NCBI RefSeq assembly: GCF_003054555.1
Contig: NZ_CP026304.1
Location: 2,418,001 to 2,482,000, forward strand
Reading direction: 5' to 3'
Source: Streptomyces lunaelactis
GTDB taxonomy: Bacteria; Actinomycetota; Actinomycetes; Streptomycetales; Streptomycetaceae
DNA length: 64,000 nt
Positions 61,682 to 64,000 of this stretch are shown here, piece by piece (the stretch's first letter is position 1; the number at the start of each line of letters is the position of its first letter). Both the position numbers and the translations under genes were made by a program. A model generated the notes under the pieces. The model was not told the DNA's origin. It did not search any database and was given only the letters and a program-made list of their open reading frames with translations.

Positions 61682-62526
61682 GTACGGCAACTGCCACCAC
61701 CGCTCAAGCGCCCGCGCCCGCCCCGGTGAAGAGCGCGCCGGCCGACGAGGGCCGGATCGGCCTGCGGGCCAATCTGCGGCACATCGGCGCGCTGGTGCGC
61801 CGCAACGCCCTGCAGATCAAGCAGGACCCGGAGTCGATGTTCGACGCCCTGCTGATGCCGGTCATCTTCACGCTGCTGTTCGTGTACGTCTTCGGCGGCG
61901 CGATCTCCGGCAAGGGCAACCAGCAGGAGTACGTCAACTATGTGATACCCGGCCTGATGGCGATGATGGGCCTGAACATCGCCATGGCCGTCGGCACCGG
62001 TGTCAACGACGACTTCAAGAAGGGCGTGATGGACCGCTTCCGGTCCATGCCGATCGCCCGGTCCTCCGTCCTCATCGCCAAGATCGTGGTCGAGGTCGGC
62101 CGGATGATGGTCGCCACCACCGTCCTGCTCGCCATGGGCTTCCTGCTCGGCCTGCAGATCCACACCTCGGTCCTCGGCCTGGCCGCGGCGATCGCCCTCT
62201 CCATGGCCTTCGGCGCCTCGCTGATGTGGATCTTCATCCTGCTCGGCCTCACCATGAAGACGGCCCAGGCCGTCCAGGGAGTGGCCATGCTCGTACTGAT
62301 GCCGCTCCAGTTCGGCTCGTCGATCTTCGCCCCGCCGACCACGATGCCCGGCTGGCTGCAGAGCTTCACCGACTACAACCCGCTGTCCAACCTCGCCGAC
62401 GCCGCCCGGAACCTGATCAACGGCGGTCCGGTCGCCCACTCGGTGTGGATGACGCTCGGCTGGGCGGCGCTGATCACGGCCGTCACGGCACCGCTCGCGG
62501 TCGCCAAGTTCCGCAAGAAGACCTGA
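61678..62526 (+). CDS. ABC exporter permease, DrrB-type
   Basis: 282 residues. A Pro/Ala-rich cytoplasmic N-terminus (1-30), then an ABC2-type permease with six helices: first LMPVIFTLLFVYVFGGAI, later MVATTVLLAMGFLLGL, and ADAARNLINGGPVA with the conserved C-terminal ABC2 motif region PLSNLADAARNL. It forms the membrane part of the exporter with the ATPase encoded just upstream (4-bp overlap). Substrate unknown. Confidence 0.92.
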   Translation: MSTATATTAQAPAPAPVKSAPADEGRIGLRANLRHIGALVRRNALQIKQDPESMFDALLMPVIFTLLFVYVFGGAISGKGNQQEYVNYVIPGLMAMMGLNIAMAVGTGVNDDFKKGVMDRFRSMPIARSSVLIAKIVVEVGRMMVATTVLLAMGFLLGLQIHTSVLGLAAAIALSMAFGASLMWIFILLGLTMKTAQAVQGVAMLVLMPLQFGSSIFAPPTTMPGWLQSFTDYNPLSNLADAARNLINGGPVAHSVWMTLGWAALITAVTAPLAVAKFRKKT

Positions 62527-62551
62527 CCGCGGCTGGGTGCCGGACCAGGTG

Positions 62552-64000
62552 TCATACGAGGGCGGCTGCCTCCTCGACGCTGAGGCGGCCGCCTTCGGCG
62601 TATGCGGACTCGTACGCCGCGTCCCCGAGCGCGGCACGTACTGCCGCCTCGGCATCGGCCCTGTTCTCCCGCTCGAACCGGGGCGCGAAATGACCGGGCG
62701 GCAGCAGGCCGTCGGACGCCCCGATGATCCGGGCCGCGTCCCGCACGCGCTCCGGTCGGCCCAGGGCCAACGCCCAGGCGGCGGTCACCATGTGCACCGA
62801 GGACATCTGCGGAGCGACCATCACGGTCAGCGGGTCCTGCGCCTTGGCCAGCGCGAAGCGCAACCTCTCCAGCGACAGTTCGTAGTCGCCGTCGAGAAGG
62901 TCCAGCCAGCCGAGAAAACCCCTCACCATGCCCTCGAAGATCGCGAGGGTTCCGGACTCGAACTGCACCATCAGCAGCTCGACCTCCGCGCGGGCCTCCT
63001 GGCGGCGACCGGTCCGGCCCAGCCACAGGGCGAGGAACATCCGGGCGACGGCCAACGGCTCGCTGTTCGCGCCCGCGTGCTCGGCCAGCACCTCACGGAT
63101 GAGGGCCTCGGCCCGCTCGCCCTCCCCCGTCTCCATGAGGACGCCGGCGAGGCGGGAGCGCAGCACAGCCGTCTGGGCCTGGGCGCCGATCTGCTCGGCG
63201 TACTTCAGGGCGGCCGTGAAGTCCTCGGCGGCGAGCGCGTAGGCACCGCTGCGCTCCCGCGCCTCACCGCGCGCGGACAGGGCCTCGGCCGCGCCCCAGA
63301 GATCGCCGAGCCGGGTGAAGATCTCCAGCGCCTCGTCGGCGTCGCGGTTCGCGTCGCCCGCCCACTCGCTGCGGTTGGCGAGGACATTGGCCCGCGCCTG
63401 GAGAGAGGCGGCGAGCTCCCACTCGTATCCGAACGCGCGGCAGGCCTCGATCGTCCTGTCGAGCAGGTCCTTGAGCTGGCCGGGTTCTCCGGTCATCACG
63501 ACGGCGAAGAACCAGAGCGAGCCCGGAGGGCGGCACGTCTGCGGCAGGCCGGGCCGGTAAGCCTGGGTGATCCCGCGCAGCCGCTCGGTCTTCTCCGGCG
63601 CGGACCAGTTGTCCGTGTCGTAGTCCATGAAGACCAGCCGGATCAGCGCGGCACCGCGCCGCGCCTCCTGCAACAGCTCGGGCGACATGGGCGGCGGCGC
63701 GTCCGTGAACCGTTCGGGGATCGGCGGGGCGGGTTCGACGGGCGGCGCGAAGGGGTCGGGGCCGAGCCCGCCCGCGGCATCGGCCCAGTGGCGGGCCTCG
63801 GTACGCAGATCCCTCATCTGCCAGTACCAGGACAGGCAGAGGACGAGGCAGAGCGCCTCGTGCTCGTCGCGGGCGGCGACGGCGCGGCGGAGCGCGGTGC
63901 GCAGATTCTCGTACTCGAGCTGGAACCGGTCGACAGCGGCGCGCTGCCCGTGGCCGCGCAGGAGGGGGTCGGTGGTACGGGCCAACTCCCGGTAGTGGAC
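62552..64000 (-). CDS. BTAD/AfsR-like large regulator, C-terminal part
   Basis: The visible 482 residues run off the right edge. The part seen is helical TPR-like repeats: VDRFQLEYENLRTALRRAVA and CLSWYWQMRDLRTEARHWAD are typical of the segment after the NB-ARC domain in Streptomyces AfsR/SARP-type regulators with BTAD domains. The DNA-binding and ATPase domains must lie outside the window. It converges with the ABC exporter pair; whether it controls it is unknown. Confidence 0.8.
   Translation of the reverse strand, partial: VHYRELARTTDPLLRGHGQRAAVDRFQLEYENLRTALRRAVAARDEHEALCLVLCLSWYWQMRDLRTEARHWADAAGGLGPDPFAPPVEPAPPIPERFTDAPPPMSPELLQEARRGAALIRLVFMDYDTDNWSAPEKTERLRGITQAYRPGLPQTCRPPGSLWFFAVVMTGEPGQLKDLLDRTIEACRAFGYEWELAASLQARANVLANRSEWAGDANRDADEALEIFTRLGDLWGAAEALSARGEARERSGAYALAAEDFTAALKYAEQIGAQAQTAVLRSRLAGVLMETGEGERAEALIREVLAEHAGANSEPLAVARMFLALWLGRTGRRQEARAEVELLMVQFESGTLAIFEGMVRGFLGWLDLLDGDYELSLERLRFALAKAQDPLTVMVAPQMSSVHMVTAAWALALGRPERVRDAARIIGASDGLLPPGHFAPRFERENRADAEAAVRAALGDAAYESAYAEGGRLSVEEAAALV

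Overview
The window is a chromosomal segment of a Streptomyces species. The evidence is very high G+C with strong GC3 bias, GTG/TTG starts, many GTGA/ATGA start-stop overlaps, and Streptomyces-type families (DUF397, DUF7848, DUF6153, DUF5990, BTAD/AfsR-like regulator). The order maltose cluster, glnE, glnA2, nadE, panB, drrAB-like genes matches, from memory, the S. coelicolor SCO2226-SCO2259 region; this was not computed. No tRNA, rRNA, CRISPR array, prophage or biosynthetic cluster was seen.

1-17.5 kb: mixed housekeeping and envelope genes. These are a PepSY membrane protein (cut by the window edge) with a His-rich membrane protein, an SDR epimerase, an MMPL transporter, a NarL-type two-component system whose regulator starts at TTG inside the kinase gene, a secreted DUF1996 protein, a lipoprotein, a secreted GH89 alpha-N-acetylglucosaminidase, a tyrosine phosphatase, a sigma-like membrane protein with an uncertain 5' end, a TetR regulator, a tautomerase and two GNATs.

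17.5-36.6 kb: alpha-glucan utilisation. A secreted 1772-residue two-catalytic-domain amylase-pullulanase and a secreted alpha-amylase cut starch outside the cell. MalE-MalF-MalG import maltodextrins; no ATPase is encoded here, so an MsiK-type shared ATPase must act in trans. Two GH13 alpha-glucosidases, each paired with a LacI/MalR-type regulator, lie on either side of the transporter. The amylase promoter and the malE/agl promoter region share a CTGCAA...CTTTCGCAAG...TTGCAG element, probably the MalR operator. Hairpins lie after malE and after malG. Between the amylase gene and the mal operon is an accessory patch (24.7-27.1 kb) with a small Cys-rich secreted protein, DUF7848, DUF397 and the remnant of a Scr1-type XRE regulator.

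36.6-46 kb: a PAP2 phosphatase, a RibD-like gene fragment, glnE, a PPOX-family enzyme, two tandem VOC proteins, a lipoprotein, an ECF41-type sigma factor divergent from an AhpD-like carboxymuconolactone decarboxylase with matching ECF41-like promoters on both strands, and glnA2.

46-64 kb: DUF3105-DUF305 pair, a DUF5990 gene broken by a 185-bp MITE, CBS protein, alpha/beta hydrolase, DUF6153 plus a multicopper oxidase (copper-related pair), nadE, a frameshifted MFS gene, an endonuclease/exonuclease/phosphatase-family protein, a DHA2 drug exporter with its TetR repressor and a clear palindromic operator, panB, a cupin, a DrrAB-type ABC exporter and the C-terminal part of a BTAD/AfsR-like regulator running off the right edge.

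A family of about 22-bp GTCCTCAA[A/T]CGCCGGACGGGCT elements, alone or as long inverted pairs, occurs at many gene ends and probably acts as terminators.
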